Shown: positions 26,801 to 35,782, counted from the stretch's first letter. The stretch is DNA of 64,000 bases from Streptomyces sp. B3I8 (GCF_030816915.1 NZ_JAUSYN010000002.1:1153501-1217500), one strand, 5' to 3'. Translations and numbers: made by a program. Notes: generated by a model from the sequence alone, not told the origin.

Positions 26801-28296
26801 GACGGCTTCTCCGTGGCGGAGGCGACCGCCGTGCGCAGACGGCGTTCGACGCGGTCGGCGAGGCCCTTCGCCTCGTGGCCGAGGCCGGCCTGGGCGGGGG
26901 CGGCGGTGGCGCCGGAGGCCATGGCCTTGGCGGCGGGCTGGGGGTCCGTGACCGTCCGGCCGTCGGCGAAGCCGGAGACCGCGTAGACGACGACGGGGGC
27001 GTCGGTGAGCACGGAGAGGGTCCAGGAGGCCCGCTGAGCATCGCCGAAGTCCGCCGCGACGGTGTCCTTCGCGGCGTACGGGCGGGGCATCAGGTCGGGA
27101 CGGCGGTCGAGGCCCTGTTCGGCGAAGCGGGTCTTCAGCGCGGTCATGGCGGTGGCGTCGGCGCGGGTGAACAGCAGGCCGACGGTGGTGACATGGCTGC
27201 GGGTGGCGTCGGTGTAGGTGGCACGCAGGAGCCGGAGGCAGCCGACGGGGGCGAGGGCCTTGCGCAGCAGCGGGTCGAACGCGTTCCGGCAGGTGGTGTC
27301 CGGGGCGACGGCTATCCGGGTCCAGGCGCGGTCGGAGCCGCCGGGGCCGGCGCCGTCGCCGTCGACGGTGGGCGGGAAGAGGCGGTCGACGGGAAGACTG
27401 TGCCAGAGGTCGCCGGCGGTGGCGTACGCGGTACGGGCGCCGTCGTCGTCCGAGCCGCCGCCGGTGAGCCAGCTGCCGGTGACGGCACCGCCGAGGAGGC
27501 CCACGCCGAGCACGAGGCAGGCCGCCGCGGCGGCGGCCCGGGTGCGTATGCGGTCGCCGAAGGGGTGGGGGCGGCGCGTGCGGTCGTCGAAGGTGCCGAA
27601 GGTGCCGCGGGTGTCGTAAGTGTCGCGGGTGTCGGGCTCGCCGAAGGTGACGTGGGGTCGGGCGGGTGCGGGGCGCGGCGGGGGCGGCGGCAGCGGGCCG
27701 GTGGTCTCGACGATGCCGCCGTCGGGGCGCGCGGCGCCCGCCCTCGGCGGGTGCGGCGGAGTCGACGGGAGTGGCGGGGCGTCCGGGAAGCGGGACGAGG
27801 CGGCGGGTGGCGGGGGCGTGTCGCCGGCCACACGCCGGGGTTGCGTGCCGGGGCGCGGGGCATCCGGGGCGGCGGGCGTCGCGGTACCGGGGGTACCGGA
27901 GCCGGATGTACCTGGGGCGCCGGAGGTACCCGGAGTGCCCGGTGCGTGCCGGTGCGGGTGGCGGCCGGGGCCAAAGTCGCCCGGGCCGGGACCGGGCACG
28001 TACGGGCGGGCCGGGCCGTGGGGCGGGTGAGCGGGGCCGTGGAGGTGACCCGGAGGATTCTCGCCCCCGCCGCCCCTGCCCTTCCCGTCCCCCTGGGGCT
28101 CCGCCCCTTCGACCCCGCCGGGGGCCGTGCCCCCGGGGCCCCCGCGGGGCTGCGCCCCGGCACCCCGCCGAGTGTGGGGCTCCGCCCCCTCCGTCCCCGA
28201 GGACGTGCGCGGTCGCGGACCCCGGGTGTTCGAGGAGGGGTTGGTGGTGGGGTGGTTGTTGGGGGGAGGCGGGGCGTGGTGTGCTTCCGTGCTCAT
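26797..28296 (-). CDS. Pro/Gly-rich membrane protein paired with the mycosin
   Basis: 499 residues. The first ~265 residues are a disordered Pro/Gly/His/Thr-rich region with repeats such as GAEP and TSG. A single membrane helix follows (CLVLGVGLLGGAVTGSWLTG), then a folded extracytoplasmic domain of ~200 residues with two cysteines (TTCRNAFDPLL, PVGCLRLLRA) that may form a disulfide. It is not similar to an enzyme I recognise. The overlap with the mycosin gene suggests the two form a complex, or that this protein is its substrate or regulator. The DNA for residues ~35-75 contains short palindromes usually seen in spacers, so the true start could lie further downstream. Confidence 0.7.
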   Translation of the reverse strand: MSTEAHHAPPPPNNHPTTNPSSNTRGPRPRTSSGTEGAEPHTRRGAGAQPRGGPGGTAPGGVEGAEPQGDGKGRGGGGENPPGHLHGPAHPPHGPARPYVPGPGPGDFGPGRHPHRHAPGTPGTSGAPGTSGSGTPGTATPAAPDAPRPGTQPRRVAGDTPPPPAASSRFPDAPPLPSTPPHPPRAGAARPDGGIVETTGPLPPPPPRPAPARPHVTFGEPDTRDTYDTRGTFGTFDDRTRRPHPFGDRIRTRAAAAAACLVLGVGLLGGAVTGSWLTGGGSDDDGARTAYATAGDLWHSLPVDRLFPPTVDGDGAGPGGSDRAWTRIAVAPDTTCRNAFDPLLRKALAPVGCLRLLRATYTDATRSHVTTVGLLFTRADATAMTALKTRFAEQGLDRRPDLMPRPYAAKDTVAADFGDAQRASWTLSVLTDAPVVVYAVSGFADGRTVTDPQPAAKAMASGATAAPAQAGLGHEAKGLADRVERRLRTAVASATEKPS

Positions 28297-28452
28297 GGGT
28301 CCCCTCCCCCGGTGCCTGTGGTCGTTGCTGCCCCTCACCGCGCGTCACTCTACGGGCTGAACCCGCCCGCACGGGAACCAGTCCGGGATGCCAGGGGCTT
28401 TGGTCCGGAACATCCCCTACCCTGCGGTAATCACTTCTGGCAGGCTTCGGAC

Positions 28453-29655
28453 ATGACCGCCCGTACCGCAGACCGCGCCCGGTACGACCGGGCCACCGCC
28501 GCTCTCGACGCCCCTCTCGCGCTCGTCGACCTGGCCGCCTTCGACGCCAACGCAGACGACATCGTGCGGCGGGCCGCGGGCAAACCGGTGCGGGTCGCCA
28601 GCAAGTCCGTGCGCTGCCGTGCCCTGCTCGAACGGGTCCTGGCGCGCGAGGGATTCGCGGGGGTGATGTCGTTCACGCTCGCCGAGTCCCTGTGGCTCGC
28701 CCGCTCCGGCTTCGACGACGTGCTCCTCGCCTATCCCTCCGCCGACCGTGCCGCCTATGCCGAGCTGACGGCCGACCCGAAGCTGGCCGCCGCCGTCACC
28801 GTCATGGTCGACGATCCCGCCCAGCTCCGGCTGATCAACGACGCCCGCGCCGGCGGCACCGAAGTGGTGCGCGTCTGCGTGGAGTTGGACACCTCGCTGC
28901 GGCTCCTCGGCGGCCGGGTGCGGATCGGCGCCCGCCGTTCCTCGCTGCACTCCCCCGCCCGACTCGCCGAACTGGCCCGCACGATCTCCCGTACGCCCGG
29001 CTTCCGGCTGGTGGGGATCATGGCGTACGAGGGGCACATCGCCGGTGTGGGCGACGCGGTGGCCGGGCAGCCGCTGCGGTCGCGGGCGGTACGGCTGATG
29101 CAGTCGGCGGCCCGCCGCGAACTGGCCGCGCGGCGCGCGGAGGCCGTCCGCGCGGTGCGGGCGGTCGCGCCGGACCTGGAGTTCGTCAACGGCGGCGGCA
29201 CAGGCAGCGTGCAGTACACGGCCGCCGAGGACGCGGTCACCGAGATCGCGGCCGGCTCCGGTCTGTACGTGCCGCGGCTGTTCGACAACTACACCTCGTT
29301 CCGCGGGCGTCCGGCCGCCCTGTTCGCCCTGCCCGTCGTCCGCCGGCCGGGCGTCGGCGTGGTGACCGTGCTCGGCGGCGGCTACCCGGCGTCGGGCGCG
29401 GCCGGCCGGGACCGGCTGCCGGTGCCGTATCTGCCCGAGGGACTGCGGTACGACCCCCAGGAGGGTGCCGGCGAGGTGCAGACCCCGCTCCTCGGCTCCC
29501 CCGCCGACGATCTGCTGATCGGCGACAGGGTGTGGTTCCGGCACGCCAAGGCGGGCGAGCTGTGCGAGCGGTTCGACGCGCTGCACCTGGTCGAGGGCGA
29601 GACGGTCACGGCGACCGTGCCGACGTACCGGGGCGAGGGGCACACCTTCCTCTGA
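28453..29655 (+). CDS. PLP-dependent amino-acid deaminase/aldolase (alanine-racemase-like fold)
   Basis: 400 residues. The N-terminal TIM barrel shows the PLP lysine in VRVASKSVRC, then SFTLAESLWLARSGFDDVL and EFVNGGGTGS, the phosphate-binding region. The C-terminal beta domain carries GRPAALFALPVV and VTVLGGGYPASG. This is the D-threonine-aldolase/D-serine-deaminase-like branch of the fold III PLP enzymes. The substrate is probably a D- or 3-hydroxy-amino acid, but the sequence does not fix it. The ATG was chosen for fold completeness. It is divergent from the Pro-rich/mycosin operon. Confidence 0.85.
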   Translation: MTARTADRARYDRATAALDAPLALVDLAAFDANADDIVRRAAGKPVRVASKSVRCRALLERVLAREGFAGVMSFTLAESLWLARSGFDDVLLAYPSADRAAYAELTADPKLAAAVTVMVDDPAQLRLINDARAGGTEVVRVCVELDTSLRLLGGRVRIGARRSSLHSPARLAELARTISRTPGFRLVGIMAYEGHIAGVGDAVAGQPLRSRAVRLMQSAARRELAARRAEAVRAVRAVAPDLEFVNGGGTGSVQYTAAEDAVTEIAAGSGLYVPRLFDNYTSFRGRPAALFALPVVRRPGVGVVTVLGGGYPASGAAGRDRLPVPYLPEGLRYDPQEGAGEVQTPLLGSPADDLLIGDRVWFRHAKAGELCERFDALHLVEGETVTATVPTYRGEGHTFL

Positions 29656-29657
29656 GC

Positions 29658-29681
29658 GGCCGCCCGGACCGGCGGGCGGCC
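29658..29681. terminator. bidirectional hairpin
   Basis: GGCCGCCCG and CGGGCGGCC are perfect 9-bp complements around GACCGG, in the 34-bp gap between the convergent aldolase and DUF2510 genes. Confidence 0.75.
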
Positions 29682-29689
29682 GGCGGGTC

Positions 29690-30652
29690 TCACCGCCCCG
29701 GGCCGATGCTGCTGCCCACTCCCCCGTCCGCGGCCGCGTCGCCGACCGGGCGGATGCCCTGGGTGATCCGGTCCATGTCCGCGAGCGGCGGCCCGTCGGC
29801 GCCCGCGTCGAAGGCGAAACGGACGAGGACCGGCGCCTGGGAGCCCACGCTGGAGGGGAACGCGAGGGACTCGACGTAGCCGCCGGGGCCCTTCGCGGTG
29901 GTGACGTGCCAGCGCACGAAGTACCCGGCGCGGCCCGCCACCGCGACCTGGCCCTGTCCCACCGGCCGGTGCGAGGTGACACCGCCGTAGGGGCGGTCGC
30001 CGGCACCGTCGCGGTCGTACTCGGCGTCCGCCGCATCCTGGATGTCGCCCTTGGCGAGCTCCTCCGGGGTCGAGTCCTCGCCGGGCTGTGCCGTGCGGGA
30101 CAGCACGCGGCCGTGCCGGCACACCCCGACGGAGTCGCCCGGGCACGTGTAGGTACCGGGGGTGGTCAGCACGACGTCGTCCTCGGCGACGTCCTCGGGC
30201 CGGGCCCAGCCGTCGAGGAGGGGGAAGGTGAGGCCGTTCAGGTCGTCGACGACGACCGACGGATCGGCGGTCGCGGACGGCGACGGCGACCCCTGGCCGG
30301 TGGACTTCTTTGACGCTGTGGCAGGCCCGGGGTCCTCCGAGGCCGTGGCCGTGGAACCGGCCCGGCCGCCGCCGTCGTCACCGCCGTCCCGGCCGAGGAC
30401 GACGACACCGGTCACCAGGCACCCGGCCAGCACGGTCCCGGCCGCGACGAGCGCGACAACCCTGCGTCGGCCGGGACCGGGACCGGGCGCGCCCGCAGGC
30501 GGCGCCCCCGGCCCCGGTTGCGGGCGCGTGACAGGTTCCGATCCCGGTTCCGGTGTGCGTCGGTGGTCGGTCCAGGCGCTCCCGTCCCACCAGCGCTCGA
30601 CCAGCGGGTACGACGGGTCCCGGTACCAGCCGGGCGGCGGGGGACTGCTCAT
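29690..30652 (-). CDS. DUF2510 membrane protein
   Basis: 320 residues. A DUF2510 module begins the protein (PPPPGWYRDPSYPLVERWWD, then GSAWTDHR). After a Pro/Gly linker comes one membrane helix (RRVVALVAAGTVLAGCLVTG), a Ser/Thr/Pro-rich stalk and an extracytoplasmic domain of ~190 residues with a CPGDSVGVC pair of cysteines. DUF2510 is a short aromatic module of unknown role on many actinobacterial membrane proteins. The domain outside has no clear enzyme motif. It is followed on the same strand by nothing coupled; the upstream neighbour is a HAD-type phosphatase 44 bp away. Confidence 0.82.
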   Translation of the reverse strand: MSSPPPPGWYRDPSYPLVERWWDGSAWTDHRRTPEPGSEPVTRPQPGPGAPPAGAPGPGPGRRRVVALVAAGTVLAGCLVTGVVVLGRDGGDDGGGRAGSTATASEDPGPATASKKSTGQGSPSPSATADPSVVVDDLNGLTFPLLDGWARPEDVAEDDVVLTTPGTYTCPGDSVGVCRHGRVLSRTAQPGEDSTPEELAKGDIQDAADAEYDRDGAGDRPYGGVTSHRPVGQGQVAVAGRAGYFVRWHVTTAKGPGGYVESLAFPSSVGSQAPVLVRFAFDAGADGPPLADMDRITQGIRPVGDAAADGGVGSSIGPGR

Positions 30653-30696
30653 CCCGCCCACTCTAGGCCGTGCCCGGCCGGTCCCCGGAGCGGTCC

Positions 30697-32052
30697 TCAG
30701 GAACGCGTCGCGGCCTGCGGCCCGTACACCGTGTCCTTCTTGTCGGGCACCACCGAGCCGTCCTCCCGGCGGACCGGCCCCCGGCTCCCGTCGGGCTCGT
30801 TGTACGCGGTCGTCGAGCAGGGGTACGGGCCGGCCCTGCGCGGCAGCGGCTCGATGAACATGGGGTTGATCACCCAGCGGCCGTCGGCGTCGTCGTAGGC
30901 CCGGCACATGAGTTCGGCCTTGTTCCGGTTGAGGACGAGGTGCGCGCCGACCGCGTCGCCGACGAAGGTGACATCCGTGTCGGCGTCGCCGCCGCCGATC
31001 ACGATGCGGTGGGCCCGGTCCTGCTTCTGCCAGGCGGCGGCGCCGTGGACGCCGTAGATCTCCTGGTTGATCCAGCAGCGCTTGCCGTCGATGTACGGGA
31101 TGGCGGCGCCCTTGTTCACCGGTACGCCGCCGCAGCCGGTGTTGTACGGGGTGATCCGGCCCCGGCGGTCCAGGACCGACCGGATCGCGACGGTGTGCGC
31201 GGCGTCGACGCCGATGCCCGGCGCCCAGACCTCGGTGACGGGTTCGGAGCCGGCCGAGACGATCCAGACGTCGAAGCCCGCCTTCTTCAGCGTGCGGATC
31301 AGGTCGCGCTGCTGGTCGTAGTAGCGGACGTAGCCGGGGACGGTGTGGGTGCCCAGCGTCTGTGCGGTGCCGACGGGTGCGGCGAGGGCCTCGGTGCGGG
31401 CCCGGCGCGCGTAGGAGGAGAGCTCGGCGACGGTGTGACCGGCGAACAGCTGCGGCACCCAGGCGTACTGGGGGACGGTGCGCCGGTGGTTCCAGGTGCC
31501 GGTGAAGGCGGCGGCGCCGCTCATGGTGGTGGCGTTCTCGCGGATCTCGAAGATCTCGTCGGTGCAGTCGGTGTCGGTGGAAGTGGGCAGGGGCGCGCCG
31601 ACGGGCACGTCGGTGCCGCACGCCTCGGTGAGCGCCCGGTCGGCCGCGTCGGTGAGCCAGGCGCTGGTGTCCTTCCAGCGCGCGGGGCGCAGGATCTTGT
31701 CGTGCTTCAGGGACCAGGCGAGGGTGGCGTCGGTGACGTCGTTCTTGGTGACCGTGTTGTCCCAGTCGAACGCGGCGACCGGCCGGTGGCCGTGGTGCCG
31801 CCCGCCGTAACAGGTGCCGTAGGCGTCGATGACCTGCTGGAGCCGCTCGCGGTTGGCGCCGTACCAGTCGGTGGTCAGCTCGGGGCAGTTTCGGTGAGCG
31901 GTGGCGGTGGCGGTGGCGGTGGCGGTGGCGTGGATGTTGTCCGCCGGTGCGGTGGCCGCCGCGGCCGACGGTGCGGCCGCCAGAGCGGCGACCGCGGCGA
32001 AGGTCGCTGTCGTCCGGATGATCGTGGGGGTGATCGCTCGTCGGAGTCGCAT
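30697..32052 (-). CDS. secreted HAD-family phosphatase
   Basis: 451 residues. A Sec signal peptide ends near residue 34 (AAAPSAAAA). The HAD core shows motif I AFDWDNTVTKND (nucleophile Asp in DWDNT), motif II in VWIVSAGSEPV and motif III/IV in GGGDADTDVTFVGD. The enzyme would hydrolyse a phosphate ester outside the cell. Just after the cleavage region five 6-bp units encode an Ala-Thr run (ATATATATA), so the length there may vary between strains. It lies 34 bp upstream of nothing coupled and downstream of the SDR gene, which has the same direction. Confidence 0.85.
   Translation of the reverse strand: MRLRRAITPTIIRTTATFAAVAALAAAPSAAAATAPADNIHATATATATATAHRNCPELTTDWYGANRERLQQVIDAYGTCYGGRHHGHRPVAAFDWDNTVTKNDVTDATLAWSLKHDKILRPARWKDTSAWLTDAADRALTEACGTDVPVGAPLPTSTDTDCTDEIFEIRENATTMSGAAAFTGTWNHRRTVPQYAWVPQLFAGHTVAELSSYARRARTEALAAPVGTAQTLGTHTVPGYVRYYDQQRDLIRTLKKAGFDVWIVSAGSEPVTEVWAPGIGVDAAHTVAIRSVLDRRGRITPYNTGCGGVPVNKGAAIPYIDGKRCWINQEIYGVHGAAAWQKQDRAHRIVIGGGDADTDVTFVGDAVGAHLVLNRNKAELMCRAYDDADGRWVINPMFIEPLPRRAGPYPCSTTAYNEPDGSRGPVRREDGSVVPDKKDTVYGPQAATRS
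31901..31930. repeat. 5 x 6-bp microsatellite (GTGGCG)
   Basis: Five perfect GTGGCG units lie inside the HAD phosphatase gene and encode alternating Ala and Thr directly after the signal peptide. Each unit adds two codons, so slippage would leave the frame intact. Confidence 0.9.
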
Positions 32053-32086
32053 GGGACCGGGACGCTACACCCGCCGGCCACCGTGG

Positions 32087-32953
32087 CTACAGAGGCGTGA
32101 CATAGGCCCCCGAGATTCCGCCGTCCACCAGGAAGTCGGTGGCGTTGACGAAGGAGGAGTCGTCGCTGGCGAGGAAGGCGACGGCGGCGGCGATCTCCTC
32201 GGCCTCCGCGAACCGGCCGAGCGGGATGTGCACCAGGCGGCGCGCGGCACGCTCGGGGTCCTTGGCGAACAGCTCCCGCAGCAGCGGGGTGTTGACGGGC
32301 CCCGGGCACAGCGCGTTGACGCGGATGCCCTCACGGGCGAACTGCACGCCCAGTTCGCGGGACATGGCCAGGACGCCGCCCTTGGAGGCGGTGTACGAGA
32401 TCTGCGAGGTGGCCGCGCCCATCCGGGCCACGAAGGACGCGGTGTTGATGATGGAGCCCCTGCCCTGGCGCCGCATGTAGGGGAGGGCGGCCTTGCAGCA
32501 CAGGTAGACGGAGGTGAGGTTGACCTCCTGGACCCGCTTCCAGGCGTCCAGGCCGGTCTCCAGGATGGAGTCGTCGTCGGGCGGGGAGATGCCCGCGTTG
32601 TTGAAGGCGACGTCGACCGAGCCGTAGGTGTCGTACGCGACCCGGAACAGCGCCTCGACCTGGTCGGGGTCGGTGACGTCGACGGGGACGAAGAGGCCGC
32701 CGGTCTCCTCGGCGGCGGCCCGGCCGCGCTCCTTGTCGACGTCGCCGCAGACGACGTGGGCGCCTTCCGAGGCGAGTCTGCGGGCGGCGGCGAGGCCGAT
32801 GCCGCTGCCGGCTCCGGTGACGACGGCGGTGCGGCCGACGAGACGGCGGCAGACGATGTCCGACCGCTGTTCCGACGGCCTCTGCGACGACTGCTGCGAG
32901 GACAGTTGCGACGGCTGCTGCGAGGACGACTGCTCCGACGGCTGTGCGGTCAT
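32087..32953 (-). CDS. SDR-family NAD(P) dehydrogenase of the ethanolamine cluster
   Basis: 288 residues. After an odd Ser/Gln-rich extension of about 31 residues, the Rossmann motif TGAGSGIG starts the fold; NNAG, the catalytic Ser region INTASFVARMG and YTASK (Tyr/Lys) follow, then NALCPGPVNTPLL. It should oxidise an alcohol or reduce a carbonyl. The ATG overlaps the stop of the aldehyde dehydrogenase gene, and both follow glnA4. Inferred role: oxidation of gamma-glutamylethanolamide to the aldehyde that the dehydrogenase next door uses. The N-terminal extension is repetitive and may not be conserved; the fold would also be complete from a start near VCRRLVGR. Confidence 0.88.
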   Translation of the reverse strand: MTAQPSEQSSSQQPSQLSSQQSSQRPSEQRSDIVCRRLVGRTAVVTGAGSGIGLAAARRLASEGAHVVCGDVDKERGRAAAEETGGLFVPVDVTDPDQVEALFRVAYDTYGSVDVAFNNAGISPPDDDSILETGLDAWKRVQEVNLTSVYLCCKAALPYMRRQGRGSIINTASFVARMGAATSQISYTASKGGVLAMSRELGVQFAREGIRVNALCPGPVNTPLLRELFAKDPERAARRLVHIPLGRFAEAEEIAAAVAFLASDDSSFVNATDFLVDGGISGAYVTPL

Positions 32954-34371
32954 TGTGCGGGATCCTCCGTGGAGATGAAGACGTTCTTGGTCTCGGTGAA
33001 CGCGGTCAGGGCGTCCGGGCCCAGCTCACGGCCGATGCCGGACTGCTTGTAGCCGCCGAACGGGGTCCAGTAGCGGACGCTGGAGTGGGAGTTGACGGAC
33101 AGGTTGCCGGCCCGGACGGCGCCCGAGACGCGCAGCGCGCGGCCGACGTCACGGGTCCAGATGGAGCCGGACAGGCCGTAGGGGGTGGCGTTGGCGAGCC
33201 GGATCGCGTCGGCCTCGTCGTCGAAGGGGAGGACGACGGCGACGGGACCGAAGACCTCCTCGACGGCCACGCGAGCGGTGGCGTCGACGCCGGTGAGGAC
33301 GGTGGGCGGGAACCAGAAGCCGGGGCCCTCGGGTGCCGTGCCGCGGATGCCGGGGGCGCCGGGGTCGACGTAGGAGCGGACGCGGGCGAGCTGGGCGGCG
33401 GAGATCAGCGGGCCCATGTCGGTGCCGGCGTCGGCCGGGTCGCCGACGCGGACGGCTTCGACGGCGGGGGCGAGCAGGTCGAGGAAGCGGTCGTGGACGG
33501 AGCGCTGGACGAGGATGCGGGTGCGGGCGCAGCAGTCCTGGCCGCAGTTGTCGAGGAAGGACATCGGCGCGGCGGCCGCGGCCGCTTCGAGGTCGGCGTC
33601 GGCGAAGACGAGGTTGGGGCTCTTGCCGCCGAGTTCGAGGGTGACGCGCTTGAGGTGCGCCCCGCTCCTGGCCCACACCTGTCTGCCCACGGCGGTCGAC
33701 CCGGTGAAGACGATCTTCGCCACGTCCGGGTGGTCGACGAGGGCGGCGCCCGCGACGGGTCCGTGGCCGGGCAGCACCTGGAACAGGTGGTCCGGCAGAC
33801 CTGCCTCCAGGGCGAGTTCGGCCAGCCGGAGCGCGGTGAGCGGGGTGGTCTCGGCGGGCTTGAGGAGGACCGCGTTGCCCGCCGCGAGGGCGGGGGCGGT
33901 GCCCCAGGCGGCGATGGGCATCGGGAAGTTCCAGGGCGCGATGACGCCGACGACGCCGAGCGGTTCGAGGATCGTGACGTCCAGGCCGCCGGGGACCGGG
34001 ATCTGGCGGCCGGTGAGCCGTTCCACTCCCCCGGCCGCGTAGTCGAGCAGGTCGCGGACGTTGCCCGCCTCCCAGCGGGCGTTGCCGATGGTGTGCCCGG
34101 CCTCGCGCACCTCCAGTTCCGCCAGTTCGTCCAGGTGCGCGTCGACGGTCGCGGCGAACCGGCGCAGCAGCCGGGCGCGGTCGCCGGGGGCGAGGGCCGC
34201 CCAGCGTTCCTGGGCCCGCCGGGCGCGTACGACCGCCGCGTCCACGTCGGCCGGGCTCGCGGCCGGGACGGTGGCGAGGAACTCCTCGGTGGCGGGGTCG
34301 AGCACCTTCAGCTCGGCGGGGGCGGGCTCCCGGCCGTCGTTCGCGTCGTCCATGTCGTTCACGTCGTCCAC
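32950..34371 (-). CDS. aldehyde dehydrogenase of the ethanolamine cluster
   Basis: 473 residues, the usual length. The NAD-binding and active-site motifs are APWNFPMPIAAWG, VTLELGGKSPN (general-base Glu) and GQDCCARTRI (nucleophile in the CC pair), followed by EEVFGPVAVV. It oxidises an aldehyde to an acid. The S. coelicolor locus around glnA4 is described as an ethanolamine utilisation route in which an ALDH makes gamma-glutamylglycine, and position supports that role. GTG was taken as start; two alternatives (GTG three codons and ATG six codons downstream) are in frame. It is 14 bp behind glnA4. Confidence 0.9.
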   Translation of the reverse strand: MDDVNDMDDANDGREPAPAELKVLDPATEEFLATVPAASPADVDAAVVRARRAQERWAALAPGDRARLLRRFAATVDAHLDELAELEVREAGHTIGNARWEAGNVRDLLDYAAGGVERLTGRQIPVPGGLDVTILEPLGVVGVIAPWNFPMPIAAWGTAPALAAGNAVLLKPAETTPLTALRLAELALEAGLPDHLFQVLPGHGPVAGAALVDHPDVAKIVFTGSTAVGRQVWARSGAHLKRVTLELGGKSPNLVFADADLEAAAAAAPMSFLDNCGQDCCARTRILVQRSVHDRFLDLLAPAVEAVRVGDPADAGTDMGPLISAAQLARVRSYVDPGAPGIRGTAPEGPGFWFPPTVLTGVDATARVAVEEVFGPVAVVLPFDDEADAIRLANATPYGLSGSIWTRDVGRALRVSGAVRAGNLSVNSHSSVRYWTPFGGYKQSGIGRELGPDALTAFTETKNVFISTEDPAQ

Positions 34372-34385
34372 TGCTGGTCCGCCTC

Positions 34386-35750
34386 TCACATGCGTTCGAA
34401 GGAGCGGCGCAGCTCCCAGTCGGTCACCGCGGCGTCGAACGCGGCGAGTTCGACGCGCGCCATGTTGCGGTAGTGGTCGACGACCTCGTCCCCGAAGGCG
34501 GCCCGGGCGATCGGGCTGTGCTCCCACAGCTCGGCCGCCTCGCGCAGGGTGGTGGGTACGTGCGCGTGGTCGGCGGCGTAGGCGTTGCCCGCGCAGGGCT
34601 CGGGGAGTTCGAGGCGGTGCTCGATGCCGTACAGCCCGGCCGCGACCATTCCGGCCACGGCGAGATAGGGGTTGACGTCGCCGCCCGGCACCCGGTTCTC
34701 GAACCTGCGGGAGCGGCCGTGGCCGACGACCCGCAGCGCGCAGGTGCGGTTGTCGTGGCCCCAGGCGACGGCGGTGGGCGCGAAGGAGCCCGGCTGGAAC
34801 CGTTTGTAGCTGTTGATGTGGGGCGCGTAGAGCAGGGTGAAGTCGCGGAGCGCGGCGAGCTGTCCGGCGAGGAAGTGCCGCATGGTCTCCGACATGCCCT
34901 CGGGCCCGTCGCCGTCCATCACGTTGGCGCCGTCGGCGTCGGTGAGGGAGAGGTGGATGTGGCAGGAGTTGCCCTCGCGCTCGTTGAATTTGGCCATGAA
35001 GGTGAGCGAGACGCCCTCCTGGGCGGCGATCTCCTTGGCGCCGGTCTTGTAGAGGGCGTGCTGGTCGCAGGTGACGAGGGCCTCGTCGTAACGGAAGGCG
35101 ATCTCGTGCTGGCCGGGGTTGCACTCGCCCTTGGCGGACTCGACGGTGAGCCCGGCGCCCGCCATCTCGTTGCGGATGCGGCGCAGCAGGGGTTCGACGC
35201 GGCCGGTGCCGAGGACGGAGTAGTCGACGTTGTACTGGTTGGCCGGGGTGAGGCCGCGGTAACCGGCGTCCCAGGCCTGCTCGTAGGTGTCCTTGAAGAC
35301 GATGAACTCCAGCTCGGTGCCGATCTGCGCGCTCCAGCCGTGCTCGGCGAGGCGTTCCAGGCCGCGGCGCAGGATCTGGCGGGGCGCGGGGACGACGGGC
35401 GAGCCGTCGTGCCAGGTGAGGTCGGCGAGGGCGAGCGCGGTGCCCGGGTGCCAGGGGACGCGGCGCAGGGTGGCGAGGTCGGGGCGCAGCACGAAGTCGC
35501 CGTAGCCGCGCTCCCAGGACGACATCGCGTAGCCGTCGACGGTGTTCATGTCGGCGTCGACGGCGAGGAGGTAGTTGCAGCCCTCCGTGCCGTGCTCCAG
35601 GACCTCGTCGCAGAAGAAGCGCGCGGCGAACCGCTTGCCCTGGAGGCGGCCCTGCATGTCGGGGAAGGCCAGGACGACGGTGTCGAGCTCGCCGCCCGCG
35701 ACGAGGGCGTGCAGTTCCTCGACGGCGAGCGGGGGTGTGCGGTCTGCCAC
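34386..35750 (-). CDS. glnA4: gamma-glutamylethanolamide synthetase (GlnA4-type glutamine-synthetase-like enzyme)
   Basis: 454 residues with the glutamine synthetase fold: N-terminal beta-grasp (VVLAFPDMQGRLQGKRF), GTELEFIVF with metal-binding Glu, ANQYNVDYSVLG, NPGQHEIAF, SCHIHLSL and RFENRVPGGDVNPY. GlnA4 of S. coelicolor ligates glutamate to ethanolamine with ATP as the first step of ethanolamine breakdown. The close relative GlnA3 uses polyamines, so assignment to GlnA4 rests on context: SDR and ALDH downstream, a GntR gene divergent as with EpuRI, and a GATase hydrolase nearby. The shape of the substrate pocket cannot be judged here. Confidence 0.85.
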   Translation of the reverse strand: MADRTPPLAVEELHALVAGGELDTVVLAFPDMQGRLQGKRFAARFFCDEVLEHGTEGCNYLLAVDADMNTVDGYAMSSWERGYGDFVLRPDLATLRRVPWHPGTALALADLTWHDGSPVVPAPRQILRRGLERLAEHGWSAQIGTELEFIVFKDTYEQAWDAGYRGLTPANQYNVDYSVLGTGRVEPLLRRIRNEMAGAGLTVESAKGECNPGQHEIAFRYDEALVTCDQHALYKTGAKEIAAQEGVSLTFMAKFNEREGNSCHIHLSLTDADGANVMDGDGPEGMSETMRHFLAGQLAALRDFTLLYAPHINSYKRFQPGSFAPTAVAWGHDNRTCALRVVGHGRSRRFENRVPGGDVNPYLAVAGMVAAGLYGIEHRLELPEPCAGNAYAADHAHVPTTLREAAELWEHSPIARAAFGDEVVDHYRNMARVELAAFDAAVTDWELRRSFERM

Positions 35751-35782
35751 GGAAAGCCTCCTGGGTCAGCCGGGAGCCCTAA

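Noticed and set aside
26875..28450. Open frame upstream of and in frame with the PLP aldolase on the + strand
   Set aside because: It is antisense to the Pro-rich membrane protein gene; true homology to the aldolase fold begins at 28453.
32628..32978. + strand frame with a Cys-rich end (CDDCCEDSCDGCCEDDC)
   Set aside because: It is the antisense reading of the Ser/Gln repeat at the SDR N-terminus; no ribosome site and no neighbouring logic.
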